A stretch of 64,000 bases of DNA from Streptomyces graminofaciens (GTDB lineage: Bacteria > Actinomycetota > Actinomycetes > Streptomycetales > Streptomycetaceae). Below the pieces are notes generated by a model. The model saw only the letters and a program-made list of their open reading frames with translations, made no database searches and was not told the origin of the DNA. The first letter of the stretch is position 1. Each line of letters opens with the position of its first letter. Made by a program: the position numbers and the translations under genes. The stretch lies in the NCBI RefSeq assembly GCF_030294945.1, contig NZ_AP018448.1, forward strand, positions 7,653,501 through 7,717,500, written 5' to 3'. Positions 15,673-24,969 of this stretch are shown in pieces.

Positions 15673-16860
15673 CTACCGCTCGCCCGCCTCCGCCACCCGC
15701 GCCACGAAGTCCGTCACCGCCGCCCGTACGTCGTCGGCCGTCCACTCCAGGCCCTCGGCCCGCACGCCGACCTCGGTGACGGACAGGCCCGGGCCGCCCG
15801 GGACCCAGCCCCGGTGGAAGAGCAGCGTCTTCGTCTCCTCGCCCTGCCGGACCGCGGCCTCCCCGAGGACGTCGGCCCCGTACGGCAGCCAGACCTGGAA
15901 CTCGTTGGTGTGCGGCACCTCGGGGTGCACGCGGGCCCACGGGACGCCCGCTTCGGCGAAGCCCTCGCGCAGCGCGGCGGCGACCACGCGCGCGTGGGCC
16001 ACGTACTCCGGCAGCCGGGGCAGCTCCCGGTCGAGGCCGACGAGGGCCGAGAGCACGGTCGGGAACTGCTGGAAGAGCTGGCCGCCGTAGCGGTGCCGCC
16101 ACGCCTTCGCCTCGTCGATCAGGGTCCGGGGGCCGACGAGCGCGGCACCGGCGAAGCCGTCGAGGGACTTGTAGAACGACACGTAGACGCTGTCCGCGAG
16201 GCCCGCGATCTCGTCCAGGGGACGCTCGAAATGGGTCGTCGACTCCCACAGGCGGGCCCCGTCGAAGTGGACCACCGCGTCCCGCTCCCGGGCCGCCTCG
16301 ACGAGTTCCGTCAGCTGCTGCCAGGAGGGCAGCAGGAAACCGGCGTCCCTGAGGGGCAGTTCGAGCATCAGCGTGCCGAAGGGCTCGTCGAGGTCGCGCA
16401 CCTCCTCGGCGGTGGGCAGCCGGGGATCGCTCGTCAGCCGCACCGGACGCAAACCGCTGACCCGCTCCAACGCGTTCCGCTCATGCATCTCCGGGTGGGA
16501 CATGCCGTGCAGGGCGACCACGGGGTTGCCGGTACGGCCCGCCCAGCAGCGCAGGGCCACCTGCTGGGCCATCGTGCCGGTCGGGAAGAACGCGGCGGCC
16601 TCCTTGCCGAGCAGCCCCGCGACCCGCTCCTCCAGGGCCTCGACTATGCCGTCGCCGTACATGTCCGCCGACTTGTCCAGGTCGTACACGTCCGGCGCCG
16701 CCTCGGCCAGCGCCGCCAGCCGCTCGCGGATCGTCCCCTGGACGCCGGGCCGGGCCAGGATGCGCTCCGCCGCCCGCTGGGCCGCCCTGCGTCGCGCGGC
16801 CGACGGCGTGGCCGCCGGTTCCGTCGTCCGTCCCGTTCCGTGCTCCGCCGTATCGCTCAT
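15673..16860 (-). CDS. Low-specificity L-threonine aldolase / beta-eliminating lyase family
   Basis: A 395-residue fold-type I PLP enzyme. The cofactor lysine is Lys231 in SFYKSLDGFAG, and VHFDGARLWES (about 197-207) gives the aspartate that pairs with the PLP ring. FFPTGTMAQQVAL is typical of threonine aldolases, which split L-threonine or L-allo-threonine into glycine and acetaldehyde. Substrate preference cannot be read from sequence. ATG 16860 was taken over the further upstream start because the extra residues are unconserved; the first 35 residues are Ala/Arg-rich. Confidence 0.85.
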   Translation of the reverse strand: MSDTAEHGTGRTTEPAATPSAARRRAAQRAAERILARPGVQGTIRERLAALAEAAPDVYDLDKSADMYGDGIVEALEERVAGLLGKEAAAFFPTGTMAQQVALRCWAGRTGNPVVALHGMSHPEMHERNALERVSGLRPVRLTSDPRLPTAEEVRDLDEPFGTLMLELPLRDAGFLLPSWQQLTELVEAARERDAVVHFDGARLWESTTHFERPLDEIAGLADSVYVSFYKSLDGFAGAALVGPRTLIDEAKAWRHRYGGQLFQQFPTVLSALVGLDRELPRLPEYVAHARVVAAALREGFAEAGVPWARVHPEVPHTNEFQVWLPYGADVLGEAAVRQGEETKTLLFHRGWVPGGPGLSVTEVGVRAEGLEWTADDVRAAVTDFVARVAEAGER

Positions 16861-17033
16861 CCCCGGATCATCCCCCGGCCCGCACCCGCCCGACACCCCG
16901 GTTTCCGCACCTCGTCAACGTGCGAAAACCCACAGCCTGTGGACAACCAAACAGCCCCCGAACCCAATCGCGTTAACATGACGAGAAATCGTCCGGTACC
17001 CAGAGCGGACTGGAACGGGAAGGCCACCACCGA

Positions 17034-17990
17034 GTGAGTACATTCCAGCAGCCAGATCCCAAGGACCGCCCCGCGCGGCTCACGGTCGGCGTCGTCGGCG
17101 CCGGCCGGGTCGGCCCCGCGCTGGCGGCCTCACTGCAACTCGCCGGGCACCGCCCGGTGGCGGTCTCCGGGGTCTCCGACGCCTCCCGGCGGCGGGCCGC
17201 CGAGCTCCTGCCCGACGTGCCGCTCGTCTCCCCGGCCGACGTCCTGCAGCGCGCCGAACTGGTCCTGCTGACCGTGCCGGACGACGCCCTGCCGGGGCTC
17301 GTCGAGGGCCTCGCCGACACCGGTGCCGTACGACCGGGGCAACTGCTCGTGCACACCTCCGGGCGGTACGGCGCGAAGGTCCTGGACCCCGCCCTGCGGG
17401 CCGGCGCGCTGCCGCTGGCCCTGCACCCCGCGATGACGTTCACGGGCACTCCGGTGGACGTGCAGCGCCTCGCCGGGTGCTCCTTCGGGGTCACGGCGCC
17501 CGTGGAGCTGCGCCTCGCCGCCGAGGCCCTGGTGATCGAGATGGGCGGCGAACCCGAGTGGATCGCCGAGGAGAACCGCCCGCTGTACCACGCGGCCCTC
17601 GCCCTCGGCGCCAACCACCTCGTCACCCTGGTCGCCCAGTCCATGGAACTGCTGCGCACGGCCGGTGTCTCCGCCCCCGACCACATGCTCGGCCCGCTGC
17701 TCGGCGCCGCCCTGGACAACGCCCTCAGGTCGGGCGACGCGGCCCTCACCGGCCCCGTCGCGCGCGGGGACGCGGGCACGGTCGCCGCGCACGTCGCCGA
17801 GCTGCGCGAACACGCCCCGCAGACCGTCGCCGGGTATCTGGCGATGGCCCGCGCGACCGCCGACCGCGCGCTCGCCCACGGCCTGCTCAAACCGGAACTC
17901 GCCGAGGACCTGCTCGGGGTACTCGCGGGCGGGACGAACGGAACCACCGGAGCAGGCGGGACCGACGGGACCGAAGGGAACGCCCGATGA
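17034..17990 (+). CDS. Rossmann-like/DUF2520 oxidoreductase, candidate ketopantoate reductase
   Basis: A 318-residue protein with an N-terminal NAD(P)-binding fold ([13 protein letters not shown], about 18-30) and a C-terminal helical DUF2520 domain ([23 protein letters not shown]). The tail after residue 298 is low-complexity Gly/Thr. It precedes panC with a 4-bp ATGA overlap. No panE is visible here, so a role in reducing ketopantoate to pantoate, as proposed for the PanG class, is plausible but inferred. The GTG start has GGAAGG about 10 nt upstream. Confidence 0.82.
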   Translation: MSTFQQPDPKDRPARLTVGVVGAGRVGPALAASLQLAGHRPVAVSGVSDASRRRAAELLPDVPLVSPADVLQRAELVLLTVPDDALPGLVEGLADTGAVRPGQLLVHTSGRYGAKVLDPALRAGALPLALHPAMTFTGTPVDVQRLAGCSFGVTAPVELRLAAEALVIEMGGEPEWIAEENRPLYHAALALGANHLVTLVAQSMELLRTAGVSAPDHMLGPLLGAALDNALRSGDAALTGPVARGDAGTVAAHVAELREHAPQTVAGYLAMARATADRALAHGLLKPELAEDLLGVLAGGTNGTTGAGGTDGTEGNAR

Positions 17991-18979
17991 CGACCACTGT
18001 GCTGCGCACCGCCGGCGAACTGCACGCACGCGCGCGCGTGGGCCGTCGCGCCGTCGTGATGACCATGGGCGCCCTGCACGAGGGCCACGCCACGCTGATC
18101 CGCACCGCGCGCGAGATCGCGGGCCCCGACGGCGAGGTCGTCGTCACGGTCTTCGTGAACCCCCTGCAGTTCGGCGAGGGCGAGGACCTCGACCGCTATC
18201 CGCGCACCCTGGACGCCGACCTGAAGCTCGCCGAACAGTCGGGTGCCGACGTCGTGTTCGCCCCCTCGGCGGACGAGGTATACCCGGGCGGCGAGCCCCA
18301 GGTGCGCATCACCGCAGGGCCCATGGGCGCCCGCCTGGAGGGCGCCGCCCGCCCCGGCCACTTCGACGGCATGCTCACCGTCGTCGCCAAGCTGCTCCAC
18401 CTCACCCGCCCCGACGTGGCGCTCTACGGCCAGAAGGACGCCCAGCAGCTCGCCCTGATCCGCCGCATGGTCCGGGACCTGAACTTCGGCGTGGAGATCG
18501 TGGCCGTACCGACCGTCCGCGAGCCCGACGGCCTGGCCCTGTCCAGCCGCAACCGGTATCTGTCCGCCGAGGAGCGCCGTACGGCCCTCGCGCTCTCCCA
18601 GGCCCTGTTCGCGGGCGCCGACCGGCACGCGGCCCAGGAGGCGCTGCGCGCGCGGGCCCGCGAAGTGCCCGCCACGCGCGCGCGTGCCGAGGCCCTCAGC
18701 GCGCTCGGCGAGTCCCGCGCCGCCGCCGACGCGCACGCGATGGCCAAGGCAGCCCCCGGCGGACCGGCCGCCGTCCGCGCCGCCGCCCGCCTGGTCCTCG
18801 ACGAGGCCCTGCGCGGGAAGCCGCCGATCGTGCTCGACTACCTGGCTCTGGTCGACCCGTCCGACTTCACCGACATCCAGGACGGCTTCACGGGCGAAGC
18901 CGTCCTCGCCGTCGCGGCCCGGGTCGGGACGACCCGGCTGATCGACAACATCCCCCTGACCTTCGGAGCCGCCTCGTGA
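17987..18979 (+). CDS. panC: Pantothenate synthetase (PanC)
   Basis: The 330-residue enzyme condenses pantoate and beta-alanine with ATP to form pantothenate. The HxGH nucleotide motif is in [11 protein letters not shown] (His31-Glu-Gly-His34), [18 protein letters not shown] binds pantoate, and [11 protein letters not shown] is the KMSKS-like loop. A variable Ala-rich region of about 25 residues ([19 protein letters not shown]) enlarges the C-terminal part. The ATG overlaps the previous stop (ATGA), and its stop overlaps the nadB GTG, so the whole run is translationally coupled. Confidence 0.96.
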   Translation: MTTTVLRTAGELHARARVGRRAVVMTMGALHEGHATLIRTAREIAGPDGEVVVTVFVNPLQFGEGEDLDRYPRTLDADLKLAEQSGADVVFAPSADEVYPGGEPQVRITAGPMGARLEGAARPGHFDGMLTVVAKLLHLTRPDVALYGQKDAQQLALIRRMVRDLNFGVEIVAVPTVREPDGLALSSRNRYLSAEERRTALALSQALFAGADRHAAQEALRARAREVPATRARAEALSALGESRAAADAHAMAKAAPGGPAAVRAAARLVLDEALRGKPPIVLDYLALVDPSDFTDIQDGFTGEAVLAVAARVGTTRLIDNIPLTFGAAS

Positions 18980-20691
18980 CCAGCACAGGCATACGACTGC
19001 ACGCGCCCGCACCGGGATGGTCCATCGCCGCCGACGTCGTGGTCGTCGGCTCGGGCGTCGCCGGCCTCACCGCCGCGCTGCGCTGCGAGGCCGCCGGCCT
19101 GAACACGGTCGTCGTCACCAAGGCCCGCCTCGACGACGGCTCCACCCGCTGGGCGCAGGGCGGCATCGCCGCGGCCCTCGGCGAGGGCGACACCCCCGAA
19201 CAGCACCTGGACGACACGCTGGTCGCGGGCGCGGGCCTGTGCGACGAGGACGCCGTACGGCTGCTCGTCACCGAGGGCCCCGACGCCGTACGCCGTCTGA
19301 TCGAGACCGGAGCCCACTTCGACGAGTCGGAGGAGGGCGGCCTGGAGCTGACCCGCGAGGGCGGCCACCACCGCCGCCGCATCGCCCACGCGGGCGGCGA
19401 CGCGACGGGCGCCGAGATCTCCCGGGCCCTCGTCGAGGCCGTACGCGCGCGTGGGCTGCGCACGATCGAGAACGCGCTCGTCCTGGACCTCCTGACGGAC
19501 GCCGAGGGCGGCACGGCCGGTGTCACCCTGCACGTCATGGGTGAGGGCCAGCACGACGGCGTCGGAGCCGTGCACGCCCCCGCCGTGGTCCTCGCCACCG
19601 GCGGCATGGGCCAGGTCTTCTCCGCCACCACCAACCCGTCCGTGTCGACGGGCGACGGCGTGGCCCTCGCCCTGCGCGCGGGCGCGGAGATCTCCGACCT
19701 CGAATTCGTCCAGTTCCACCCGACCGTGCTCTTCCTCGGCGCGGACGCGGAGGGCCAGCAGCCCCTGGTCTCCGAGGCGGTCCGCGGCGAGGGCGCCCAC
19801 CTGGTCGACGCCGACGGGGTGCGCTTCATGCTCGGCCAGCACGAACTGGCCGAACTGGCGCCCCGGGACATCGTCGCCAAGGGCATCATGCGCCGCATGC
19901 AGGAACAGGGCGCCGAACACATGTACCTGGACGCCCGGCACTTCGGCGCCGACATGTGGCAGCACCGCTTCCCGACGATCCTCGCCGCCTGCCGCGTCCA
20001 CGGCCTCGACCCCGTCACCGAGCCCATCCCGGTCGCCCCCGCCGCCCACTACGCCTCCGGCGGCGTCCGCACCGACTCCCACGGCCGGACCACCGTCCCC
20101 GGCCTCTACGCCTGCGGCGAGGTCGCCTGCACCGGCGTCCACGGCGCCAACCGGCTCGCCTCGAACTCCCTGCTGGAGGGCCTGGTCTACGCCGAGCGCA
20201 TCGTCGCCGACATCGCCGCGGCCCACGCCGGGAACGGCCTCCACGCGCGCGTGCCCCAGCCCGTCCCGCACGCGGAGACCCCCGCGCACCCGCTGCTCGC
20301 CCCGGAGATACGGTTCGCGATCCAGCGCACGATGACCGAGGGCGCCGGCGTCCTGCGCTCCGAGGCCTCCCTGGCGACCGCCGCCGCGGCCCTGGACCGG
20401 CTGCACGCCGAGGCCCGGGACGCCCTGTACGAGAACGGCAAGACGGCCGAGCCCGGCGTCGACACCTGGGAGACCACCAACCTCCTGTGCGTCGCCCGCG
20501 TCCTGGTCGCCGCCGCCCGGCTGCGCGAGGAGACCCGCGGCTGCCACTGGCGCGAGGACCACGCCGAGCGCGACGACACCGAGTGGCGCCGCCACATCGT
20601 CGTACGCCTCAATCCGGACCGCACACTGGCGGTACACACCACGGACACCCCAGACTTCCCCCCGACCAGGCAGCACCGGCAGGAGCAGTGA
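18976..20691 (+). CDS. nadB: L-aspartate oxidase (NadB)
   Basis: The 571-residue flavoprotein oxidises L-aspartate to iminoaspartate for quinolinate and NAD synthesis. The FAD fold starts at [15 protein letters not shown] (about 21-35). [27 protein letters not shown] and [26 protein letters not shown] are characteristic of the family. The GTG start at 18976 overlaps the panC TGA. The long open frame upstream is antisense-free but belongs to panC in another frame. NadA is not in this window; NadC follows directly. Confidence 0.96.
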   Translation: MTSTGIRLHAPAPGWSIAADVVVVGSGVAGLTAALRCEAAGLNTVVVTKARLDDGSTRWAQGGIAAALGEGDTPEQHLDDTLVAGAGLCDEDAVRLLVTEGPDAVRRLIETGAHFDESEEGGLELTREGGHHRRRIAHAGGDATGAEISRALVEAVRARGLRTIENALVLDLLTDAEGGTAGVTLHVMGEGQHDGVGAVHAPAVVLATGGMGQVFSATTNPSVSTGDGVALALRAGAEISDLEFVQFHPTVLFLGADAEGQQPLVSEAVRGEGAHLVDADGVRFMLGQHELAELAPRDIVAKGIMRRMQEQGAEHMYLDARHFGADMWQHRFPTILAACRVHGLDPVTEPIPVAPAAHYASGGVRTDSHGRTTVPGLYACGEVACTGVHGANRLASNSLLEGLVYAERIVADIAAAHAGNGLHARVPQPVPHAETPAHPLLAPEIRFAIQRTMTEGAGVLRSEASLATAAAALDRLHAEARDALYENGKTAEPGVDTWETTNLLCVARVLVAAARLREETRGCHWREDHAERDDTEWRRHIVVRLNPDRTLAVHTTDTPDFPPTRQHRQEQ

Positions 20692-20696
20692 CAGAC

Positions 20697-21680
20697 GTGA
20701 GCACCCCCGACCTTCCCCTCGCCTCCGGCGGCTGCGGCGACGGCTGCGCCTGCGGCGCCGACGACGGCCTCGCGGACGCCGAATACCTGGCGTGCGGGCT
20801 CGACCCCGCGCTCGCCCAGCTCCTGGCCGACGCCGGACTCGACCCCGTCGAGGTCGAGGACATCGCCAACGTCGCCATCCAGGAGGACCTCGCCCACGGC
20901 GTGGACGTCACCACGGTCGCGACGATCCCCGAGGACGCCCGCGCCACCGCCGACTTCACCGCGCGCGAGGGCGGTGTCGTGGCGGGCCTCAGAGTCGCCG
21001 AAGCGGTCCTCTCGGTGGCCTGCTCCGACGAGTTCGAGGTCGAGCGCCACGTCGACGACGGCGACCGCGTGGAGGCCGGCCAGAAGCTCCTCAGCGTCAC
21101 CGGCGCCACCCGAGATCTCCTCACCGCCGAGCGCAGCGCCCTGAACATCCTGTGCCGCCTCTCCGGCATCGCGACCGCCACGCGCGCGTGGGCCGACGCC
21201 CTGGAGGGCACGAAGGCGAAGGTGCGCGACACGAGGAAGACGACGCCGGGGCTGCGTTCCCTGGAGAAGTTCGCGGTCCGCTGCGGCGGCGGGGTCAACC
21301 ACCGCATGTCCCTCTCGGACGCGGCGCTGGTCAAGGACAACCACGTGGTCGCCGCGGGCGGTGTCGCCCAGGCCTTCAAGGCGGTGCGGGAGACGTTCCC
21401 CGAGGTGCCCATCGAGGTCGAGGTCGACACCCTGCACCAGCTCCGCGAGGTCGTGGACGCGGGCGCCGACCTGATCCTCCTGGACAACTTCACGCCCCTC
21501 GAATGCGAGGAGGCCGTCGGGATCGTCGACGGCCGGGCGGTCCTGGAGGCCTCGGGCCGACTGACGCTGGACAACGCGAAGGCGTACGCGGACACGGGCG
21601 TCGACTACCTGGCGGTGGGAGCCCTGACCCATTCGTCTCCCATTCTGGACATCGGCCTCGACCTGCGCGCGGCCGAGTAG
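20697..21680 (+). CDS. nadC: Nicotinate-nucleotide pyrophosphorylase (NadC)
   Basis: The 327-residue enzyme turns quinolinate and PRPP into nicotinate mononucleotide, completing the step after NadB/NadA. Signature regions are VRDTRKTTPGLRSLEK, CGGGVNHRMSLSDAALVKDNH and EVEVDTLHQL. The N-terminus carries an extra cysteine cluster, GGCGDGCACG, absent from short NadC proteins. Two GTG starts compete: 20688 overlaps the nadB stop but is only 2 nt from AGGAG, while 20697 is 11 nt away. I chose 20697. Confidence 0.94.
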   Translation: MSTPDLPLASGGCGDGCACGADDGLADAEYLACGLDPALAQLLADAGLDPVEVEDIANVAIQEDLAHGVDVTTVATIPEDARATADFTAREGGVVAGLRVAEAVLSVACSDEFEVERHVDDGDRVEAGQKLLSVTGATRDLLTAERSALNILCRLSGIATATRAWADALEGTKAKVRDTRKTTPGLRSLEKFAVRCGGGVNHRMSLSDAALVKDNHVVAAGGVAQAFKAVRETFPEVPIEVEVDTLHQLREVVDAGADLILLDNFTPLECEEAVGIVDGRAVLEASGRLTLDNAKAYADTGVDYLAVGALTHSSPILDIGLDLRAAE

Positions 21681-21695
21681 GGACGGGGACAGGCC

Positions 21696-22493
21696 ATGCT
21701 GCTGACGATCGACGTGGGCAACACCCACACCGTCCTCGGTCTGTTCGACGGCGAGGACATCGTCGAACACTGGCGCATCTCCACGGACGCGCGCCGCACC
21801 GCCGACGAGCTGGCGGTCCTGCTTCAGGGCCTGATGGGCATGCACCCCCTCCTCGGCGAGGAACTGGGCGACGGCATCGACGGCATCGCGATCTGCGCGA
21901 CGGTCCCCTCGGTGCTGCACGAACTGCGCGAGGTGACGCGGCGGTACTACGGCGACGTGCCGGCGGTCCTCGTCGAACCCGGCGTCAAGACCGGCGTCCC
22001 GATCCTCACCGACAACCCCAAGGAGGTCGGCGCCGACCGCATCATCAACGCGGTCGCGGCGGTCGAGCTGTACGGCGGCCCGGCGATCGTCGTGGACTTC
22101 GGTACGGCGACGACGTTCGACGCGGTCAGCGCGCGCGGGGAGTACGTCGGCGGGGTCATCGCGCCGGGCATCGAGATCTCGGTGGAGGCGCTGGGCGTCA
22201 AGGGCGCGCAGCTCCGCAAGATCGAGGTGGCGCGGCCGCGCAGTGTGATCGGCAAGAACACGGTCGAGGCCATGCAGGCGGGCATCGTGTACGGGTTCGC
22301 GGGGCAGGTCGACGGCGTGGTGAGCCGGATGGTCCGTGAGCTGGCGGACGATCCGGAGGAGGTGACGGTGATAGCCACGGGTGGGCTGGCGCCGATGGTC
22401 CTCGGCGAGTCGTCGGTGATCGACGAGCACGAGCCGTGGCTGACGCTGATCGGCCTGCGCTTGGTGTACGAGCGGAACGTGTCGCGTCTCTGA
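21696..22493 (+). CDS. coaX: Type III pantothenate kinase (CoaX)
   Basis: The 265-residue ASKHA-fold kinase phosphorylates pantothenate, committing it to CoA. The phosphate-1 motif is TIDVGNTHTVLGLF with Asp6, the ribose/phosphate-2 region is VVDFGTATTFDAV, and GADRIINAVAA with GGVIAPGIEIS are family markers. It starts 15 nt after nadC, with a GGGACGGGGACAGG purine stretch upstream of ATG. With the DUF2520 gene and panC it brackets nadB-nadC, so one transcript supplies both CoA and NAD precursors. Confidence 0.95.
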   Translation: MLLTIDVGNTHTVLGLFDGEDIVEHWRISTDARRTADELAVLLQGLMGMHPLLGEELGDGIDGIAICATVPSVLHELREVTRRYYGDVPAVLVEPGVKTGVPILTDNPKEVGADRIINAVAAVELYGGPAIVVDFGTATTFDAVSARGEYVGGVIAPGIEISVEALGVKGAQLRKIEVARPRSVIGKNTVEAMQAGIVYGFAGQVDGVVSRMVRELADDPEEVTVIATGGLAPMVLGESSVIDEHEPWLTLIGLRLVYERNVSRL

Positions 22494-22540
22494 GATCTAC
22501 TCGCCGCCGCCCCTTCAAGGGGTCTGGAGGCGGAGCCCCA

Positions 22541-22570
22541 GCGGGGACCACCCAACCAGGTGGTCCCCGC
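22541..22570 (+). terminator. Terminator hairpin after coaX
   Basis: Perfect 12-bp arms GCGGGGACCACC / GGTGGTCCCCGC around a 6-nt loop. The preceding bases 22503-22540 resemble a fragment of the family B intergenic repeat. Confidence 0.75.
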
Positions 22571-22613
22571 GCGCCACACACGCCCGGCGCACCTCTTTTG
22601 TCTGATTAGCGCG

Positions 22614-22619
22614 TATCGT
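22614..22619 (+). promoter_or_regulatory. Putative -10, leaderless gene at 22626
   Basis: TATCGT 6 nt before the ATG; no Shine-Dalgarno is present and no clear -35 is seen. Confidence 0.4.
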
Positions 22620-22625
22620 CACCGC

Positions 22626-23294
22626 ATGCCCACGCCCCACGGAACCCGCGGCGGCATGGCGTTCGGTACGGAGGAGCTGCGTGTGCTCCGCCGGGCCCTC
22701 GCCCTCGCCCTCAACCCAAGTCCCGCCTCGGCGGAGGACGTCCAGGACTGCCTCCGGCTCGCCGAGTCCGTCGACGAGGCGACCCGCGAGGGCGCCCGTC
22801 TGAGGGCCTTCCTGGTGGCCGACCTAGCGAGGTACCGCGCCGCACTCCCCGGCACCGTCACGGGCTACCTGGCGCTCCTGGAGGAAGCACTCGGCGCGGG
22901 GTACCGCCCGCACCCGGACGACCTCGCCGCACTCCGCGCCCTGCGCGGCAACCCCACCGCCGCCGCGCTCCTGGAGCACTGCCGCACCCTCGCCGAGCGC
23001 GTCGTGCGCGCCCGTCTCGGGGGGCGCACGGTCAGGCTGGCCGTTCCGGCCTCGCGCTCGCGCGGCCGGCTCATGGCCCTCCCCGGCGGGCTGGCCGCCG
23101 ACGAGCCCGCCAGGCCCAAGCCGGTCCGGCCCGCCCGCCCGGCCGACCCCGCCGACAAGCCGGGCCCCGTCCGCCGTCCCGAGGCCCCCGAGCCGGGCCG
23201 CCGGCCCATCCCCACCCCCGGCGAGGTCTTCCCGCCCAAGCGCAAACCCTCCGTTCCGCCCGCGAACCCGCCCCAACAGCTCGCGGCCGTATAG
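22626..23294 (+). CDS. Hypothetical helical protein with Pro-rich C-terminus
   Basis: A 222-residue protein that I do not recognise by family name. Residues 12-140 are predicted mostly helical and well conserved in appearance (FGTEELRVLRRALALALNPSPASAEDVQDCLRLAESVDEA). The remaining third is a Pro/Arg/Lys-rich disordered tail ending in PPNPPQQ-like sequence. There is no signal peptide or membrane segment. The start is set by the -10 hexamer 6 nt upstream and the lack of a ribosome site. It is followed 19 nt later by a tiny membrane protein. Confidence 0.75.
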   Translation: MPTPHGTRGGMAFGTEELRVLRRALALALNPSPASAEDVQDCLRLAESVDEATREGARLRAFLVADLARYRAALPGTVTGYLALLEEALGAGYRPHPDDLAALRALRGNPTAAALLEHCRTLAERVVRARLGGRTVRLAVPASRSRGRLMALPGGLAADEPARPKPVRPARPADPADKPGPVRRPEAPEPGRRPIPTPGEVFPPKRKPSVPPANPPQQLAAV

Positions 23295-23301
23295 CCCTGG
23301 C

Positions 23302-23307
23302 TACCCT
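23302..23307 (+). promoter_or_regulatory. Putative -10, leaderless gene at 23314
   Basis: TACCCT 6 nt before the ATG, immediately after the stop codon of the previous gene. Confidence 0.45.
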
Positions 23308-23313
23308 GGACCC

Positions 23314-23514
23314 ATGGACTACGTCTCCGCGCTGCTGCCCCCCTTCGTGATGGCCGTGCTGTTCATCGCGGTCATCAGGGTGATCATCAAGACCCAGGGC
23401 GGCGCCAACAAGGCCAAGGAGGACGCGGCCGTCGACGCCGCCCTCGCGCGCGTGGAGCACGGCCGGCAGGCCTCCGAAGCCACCGACACGGCCGACAGGG
23501 CCGGTGGCGCCTGA
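23314..23514 (+). CDS. Small single-span membrane protein
   Basis: A 66-residue protein with one hydrophobic segment (about 5-25, LLPPFVMAVLFIAVIRVIIK) and a charged cytosolic tail (ANKAKEDAAVDAALARVEHGRQ). No function can be assigned. It is flanked by a -10-like hexamer and a rho-independent terminator, so it forms its own transcription unit. GC-rich third positions support real coding. Confidence 0.75.
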   Translation: MDYVSALLPPFVMAVLFIAVIRVIIKTQGGANKAKEDAAVDAALARVEHGRQASEATDTADRAGGA

Positions 23515-23555
23515 CCGGGCGACCCCGTCGGCCCAGGGCGACAGCGCACCACCTC

Positions 23556-23597
23556 GGCGTACGACTCGTCTGTTCTTCGAGTCGTACGCCCCTTTTG
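23556..23597 (+). terminator. Rho-independent terminator
   Basis: Perfect 13-bp arms (23556-23568 and 23578-23590, GGCGTACGACTCG type) with a 9-nt loop, followed by CCTTTTG. Confidence 0.85.
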
Positions 23598-23630
23598 TGC
23601 GCCTTCTAAGCTTTCTTCCGCTTCTCGCAG

Positions 23631-23636
23631 TATTGT
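23631..23636 (+). promoter_or_regulatory. Putative -10, leaderless BlaI-like gene
   Basis: TATTGT 8 nt before the GTG at 23645, in a locally AT-rich 50-bp stretch and with no Shine-Dalgarno. Confidence 0.5.
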
Positions 23637-23644
23637 TCGGAACT

Positions 23645-24151
23645 GTGCCTCGCCCATTGGGAGAACTCGAAGACGCGGTCATGACGCGGGTGTGGAAGTG
23701 GAACCGCCCGGTGACCGTTCGAGAAGTCCTGGAAGATCTTCAACAGGAACGGTCCATCGCGTACACCACGGTGATGACCGTGCTGGACAATCTCCATCAG
23801 AAGGGCTGGGTGCGCCGTGAGGCGGAAGGCCGGGCCTATCGATATGAGGCGGTCTCCACTCGCGCCGCCTACGCGGCCGCACTGATGAACGAAGCCTGGT
23901 CGCAGAGCGACAACCCCGCGGCCGCTCTCGTCGCCTTCTTCGGGATGATGAGCGAGGAACAGCGACAGGCGCTCCGCGACGCCGTACACATTGTGCAGGT
24001 CCCCGACCTCATCGAAACGCCCGCGCCCCCGGCGCCCACCGCACCCGGCACCCCCCTCGAAAGCCCTGCTGAAACCGCCGGCGAATCCGCCGAATCGTCC
24101 GGCGAAACAGGTGGGACCCCCGGTCAATCCCCGGATCACCCCGGGCGATAG
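23645..24151 (+). CDS. BlaI/MecI-family winged-helix repressor
   Basis: A 168-residue regulator of the BlaI family: LGELEDAVMTRVWKWNRPVTVREVLEDLQQERSIAYTTVMTVLDNLHQKGWVRREAEGRAYRYE is the winged helix and dimer region. The C-terminal 50 residues are Pro/Glu/Ser-rich and disordered. BlaI proteins usually act with a BlaR-type membrane protease, but none is adjacent, so its target and inactivation route are unknown. The GTG start at 23645 matches the -10 hexamer and the usual family N-terminus; the open frame upstream crosses a terminator and is not used. Confidence 0.87.
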   Translation: MPRPLGELEDAVMTRVWKWNRPVTVREVLEDLQQERSIAYTTVMTVLDNLHQKGWVRREAEGRAYRYEAVSTRAAYAAALMNEAWSQSDNPAAALVAFFGMMSEEQRQALRDAVHIVQVPDLIETPAPPAPTAPGTPLESPAETAGESAESSGETGGTPGQSPDHPGR

Positions 24152-24154
24152 CGT
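24149..24154 (+). promoter_or_regulatory. Putative -10 overlapping a stop codon
   Basis: TAGCGT overlaps the TAG stop of the BlaI-like gene and lies 6 nt before the acetyltransferase ATG; no Shine-Dalgarno is present. Confidence 0.45.
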
Positions 24155-24160
24155 CCGCTC

Positions 24161-24694
24161 ATGCCAGCGACGCCTCCCGAAGTCACCGCAAAAGCCATCA
24201 CCGTCCGGCGGGCGCGGACCAGCGATGTCCCGCACGTACGCGACCTCCTTGACGCGTACGTCCAGCGCCGCATCCTGCTCGACAAAGCGACGGTGACGCT
24301 TTACGAGGACATCCAGGAGTTCTGGGTGGCGGAACGGGACGACAACGCCGAGGTCGTCGGCTGCGGCGCACTCCATGTGATGTGGGAAGACCTCGCGGAA
24401 GTCCGCACTCTCGCGGTGAAGCCCGGACTGTCGGGCACCGGCGTCGGCCATCAGTTGCTGGAGAAGTTGCTGCACACCGCCCGTTGGCTGGGTGTTCGCC
24501 GGGTTTTCTGTCTCACCTTCGAAGTCGAGTTCTTCGCGAAGCACGGCTTCGTGGAGATCGGCGAGACGCCCGTCGACACCGATGTCTACGCCGAGCTGCT
24601 CCGTTCCTATGACGAGGGTGTGGCAGAGTTCCTCGGTCTCGAACGAGTGAAACCGAACACCTTGGGCAACAGTCGCATGCTTCTGCATCTGTGA
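24161..24694 (+). CDS. GNAT amino-acid N-acetyltransferase (likely glutamate N-acetyltransferase)
   Basis: A 177-residue single-domain GNAT enzyme. The acetyl-CoA loop is VKPGLSGTGVGHQLLEKLL, and EVRTLAV forms strand 4. Sequence style and length match the short actinobacterial ArgA (Rv2747 type), which acetylates glutamate to begin arginine synthesis. That assignment is from family memory and no other arg gene is adjacent. FFAKHGFVEIGE and DEGVAEFLGLERVKPNTLGNSRM fit the same group. The message appears leaderless. Confidence 0.85.
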   Translation: MPATPPEVTAKAITVRRARTSDVPHVRDLLDAYVQRRILLDKATVTLYEDIQEFWVAERDDNAEVVGCGALHVMWEDLAEVRTLAVKPGLSGTGVGHQLLEKLLHTARWLGVRRVFCLTFEVEFFAKHGFVEIGETPVDTDVYAELLRSYDEGVAEFLGLERVKPNTLGNSRMLLHL

Positions 24695-24969
24695 TCGTCG
24701 GCCAAGACCTATTCCGGCGGGCTTCCGCGCGGGCTTCCACTGAGGGTCGCCTTGCCCGGGTTCCCTATGTCCGAAACGCGCACGTTTCCGGTCTTCCCCG
24801 GCCCTGTCGGCCTCTCCTCGGTCTCTCCTTGGTCTCCGCCAGGGGTTTGTGTTTTTCCTGGAAAAGCGGTTTGCTTTCCGACGTACTGCTGTACTGCATA
24901 TAACAGGGGACGGAAACAGCGGGTCACCGCGGGTCCCTGTCCTTGAAGTTATCGATGAAAGGAAATCCG
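24695..24969 (+). other. lsr2 upstream region
   Basis: A 275-bp gap with a relatively AT-rich core (24848-24905) including GTGTTTTTCCTGG and a CATATAAC box, probably the lsr2 promoter. GCGGGTC occurs as a direct repeat near 24918, and GAAAGGA lies 6 nt before the lsr2 GTG. No gene is visible. Confidence 0.4.

Noticed and set aside
23504..23644. Longer N-terminus for the BlaI-like gene
   Set aside because: The extra part crosses a rho-independent terminator and has non-coding base bias.
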